A DNA stretch of 64,000 bases from Spirosoma profusum (lineage in GTDB: Bacteria; Bacteroidota; Bacteroidia; Cytophagales; Spirosomataceae): contig NZ_JACWZY010000021.1 in assembly GCF_014699005.1 (NCBI RefSeq), positions 96,519-160,518 of the forward strand, given 5' to 3'. The notes under the pieces were generated by a model, which saw only the letters and a list, made by a program, of their open reading frames with translations, was not told the DNA's origin and did no database searches. The translations under genes were made by a program, and so were the position numbers. Of the stretch, positions 63,117 through 64,000 are shown in pieces (within the stretch, counting starts at the first letter, position 1; each line of letters opens with the position of its first letter).

Positions 63117-63692
63117 TCATTTTGGATTTGCGAATAGCCATCTGGCAACAAGTCGGACATAACGCGGCATAATAACAAAGGTCATTAGACTCACAATGAT
63201 CCCACTCGTTAGAAAAGCCTTGACTAAAGGGATAGCCAAAAAAGGAACCGCCCAAAAAATAGGGGAGAGCAGCCAGGGGACAAGGATACTTAGCGGAAAA
63301 ATAGCAGACAACGTGATAAGAAACTGTTTATAAGCAGGCGCTGATTTTCTAGTTTGGGGTGGAGTAAACCAAAATTCTAGACCCGTTTTTACCTCAATCG
63401 TTTCTTCCGAGTTAAGCAATGGACGTACTTTTTCAACCAGTTGCTGGCGAGTATCCGACTCAAGCCAGGCCCGCAGATTCGCTTCGGAATCGAAGTGGAT
63501 GACAATGGTGTAGGGCTGAGAAGCCTCATGTGGTCGAATGATATTAACGCCACGATGCCCGGCCGCTGCTTGGGCTATTGGAACAATTTCGGTTAACCAG
63601 TTTTCATAAGCTTGAATCTGTTCCTTGGTAGGGTGTTGCAAGATGATGGTCGTAACAGCACTGTCGATTTCGATAGGTGTATTGGTTGGCAT
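63117..63692 (-). CDS. ABM-domain protein with C-terminal membrane segments
   Basis: 191 residues. The N-terminal 100 form an antibiotic-biosynthesis-monooxygenase-like domain (TIILQHPTKEQIQAYENWLT, IIRPHEASQPYTIVIHFDSE, LEFWFTPP). Two to three membrane segments follow (FLITLSAIFPLSILVPWLL, LTSGIIVSLMTFVIMPRYV). This fused arrangement is known as a common membrane-anchored ABM family in proteobacteria and Bacteroidota. Confidence 0.88.
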   Translation of the reverse strand: MPTNTPIEIDSAVTTIILQHPTKEQIQAYENWLTEIVPIAQAAAGHRGVNIIRPHEASQPYTIVIHFDSEANLRAWLESDTRQQLVEKVRPLLNSEETIEVKTGLEFWFTPPQTRKSAPAYKQFLITLSAIFPLSILVPWLLSPIFWAVPFLAIPLVKAFLTSGIIVSLMTFVIMPRYVRLVARWLFANPK

Positions 63693-63786
63693 AATAGGAT
63701 TTGTGGGGTAGCTTAAACTTTGCGGTTACAACAGGAGTAGGTAGCTGGTAGGTCAGTCAGCCTAGGCTCAAGCACGGATACTCATT

Positions 63787-64000
63787 TTAAATCAACTGGG
63801 TTAGGGGCGGGGTGAGGTTACCGAACTTGCCATAATTGCCCAGGCAAATATGACCTAGTTTTTTGTCCAGTAAAAGATAGTAAGTCCATAAGGTCACGAC
63901 GTGGTTGAGCTGGACAATGTCGATACTCGCTGGTACTACGTTGCAGGCCCACACGGTGGGATCGTTCCAGTTACCGGCTTTGAGGGAAGTGACCAGTCCC
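63787..64000 (-). CDS. C-terminus of a secreted protein (start outside window)
   Basis: The minus frame is open from the window edge to TAA 63787-63789: SLKAGNWNDPTVWACNVVPA then DIVQLNHVVTL. The G-x-W-x-x-P-x-V-W motif is a frequent repeat or C-terminal module in large secreted Cytophagales proteins. Seventy-one codons are visible; the rest lies beyond the window. Later residues match the pattern less well, so decay is possible. Confidence 0.5.
   Translation of the reverse strand, partial: GLVTSLKAGNWNDPTVWACNVVPASIDIVQLNHVVTLWTYYLLLDKKLGHICLGNYGKFGNLTPPLTQLI

Overview
The window looks like a chromosome segment from a Bacteroidota bacterium of the order Cytophagales, most like a Spirosoma or close relative. 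This is inferred from family content, not from a marker gene: ABC-2 permease/M1 peptidase fusions, a PadR regulator beside a permease-prefix FtsX transporter, a propeller/Y_Y_Y histidine kinase with an AraC-type response regulator, DUF983, TMEM175 and royal-jelly-like proteins, and weak Shine-Dalgarno sequences. No tRNA, rRNA or CRISPR array was recognised.

Layout. 1-11.9 kb holds three paralogous ABC-2 permease/M1 peptidase fusions (the first cut by the window edge), one ABC ATPase, and a two-gene winged-helix regulator unit. An identical 17-bp palindrome lies before both transcription units. 12.4-15.5 kb is a PadR/FtsX pair, followed by a secreted-protein pseudogene with two in-frame amber codons.

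16.6-28.8 kb is a defence island, visibly more AT-rich from about 23 kb on. It starts with a DUF1016 (YhcG-like) nuclease. A four-gene type II CBASS operon follows on the minus strand: CD-NTase, Cap2-like E2-E1 protein, Cap3-like JAB isopeptidase, and an effector that joins a SAVED sensor to an HEXXH metallopeptidase-like domain. A divergent XRE/ImmA-like pair (CapH/CapP-like) is the likely control switch. Next come an EACC1-like protein, a caspase-like protease and a small protein with a Csx15-like start, then a PD-(D/E)XK-like protein, a possible ADP-ribosyltransferase-like protein and a TPR protein. The SAVED-peptidase CBASS and the EACC1-caspase module are the best candidates for poorly described systems.

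28.8-32.9 kb is a mobile-element block: an IS3-family element whose end abuts the TPR gene, an ORF-less group II intron, and an IS1182-family element with 21-bp perfect inverted repeats and a GGGC duplication that splits a 66-codon ORF.

33-46 kb carries general metabolism and stress genes: ABM protein, DUF983, TerC, a TerB-like protein, a class II UvrA, and a minus-strand cluster with two zinc alcohol dehydrogenases, SRPBCC, royal-jelly-like, TMEM175 and a membrane-anchored protein. 47-64 kb is signalling-rich: an RsbRD-like histidine kinase, a propeller kinase whose response regulator sits in a shifted frame, and a 1375-residue kinase with two histidine-kinase cores and its own response regulator. 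Small decayed gene pieces and long ORF-poor gaps separate these.
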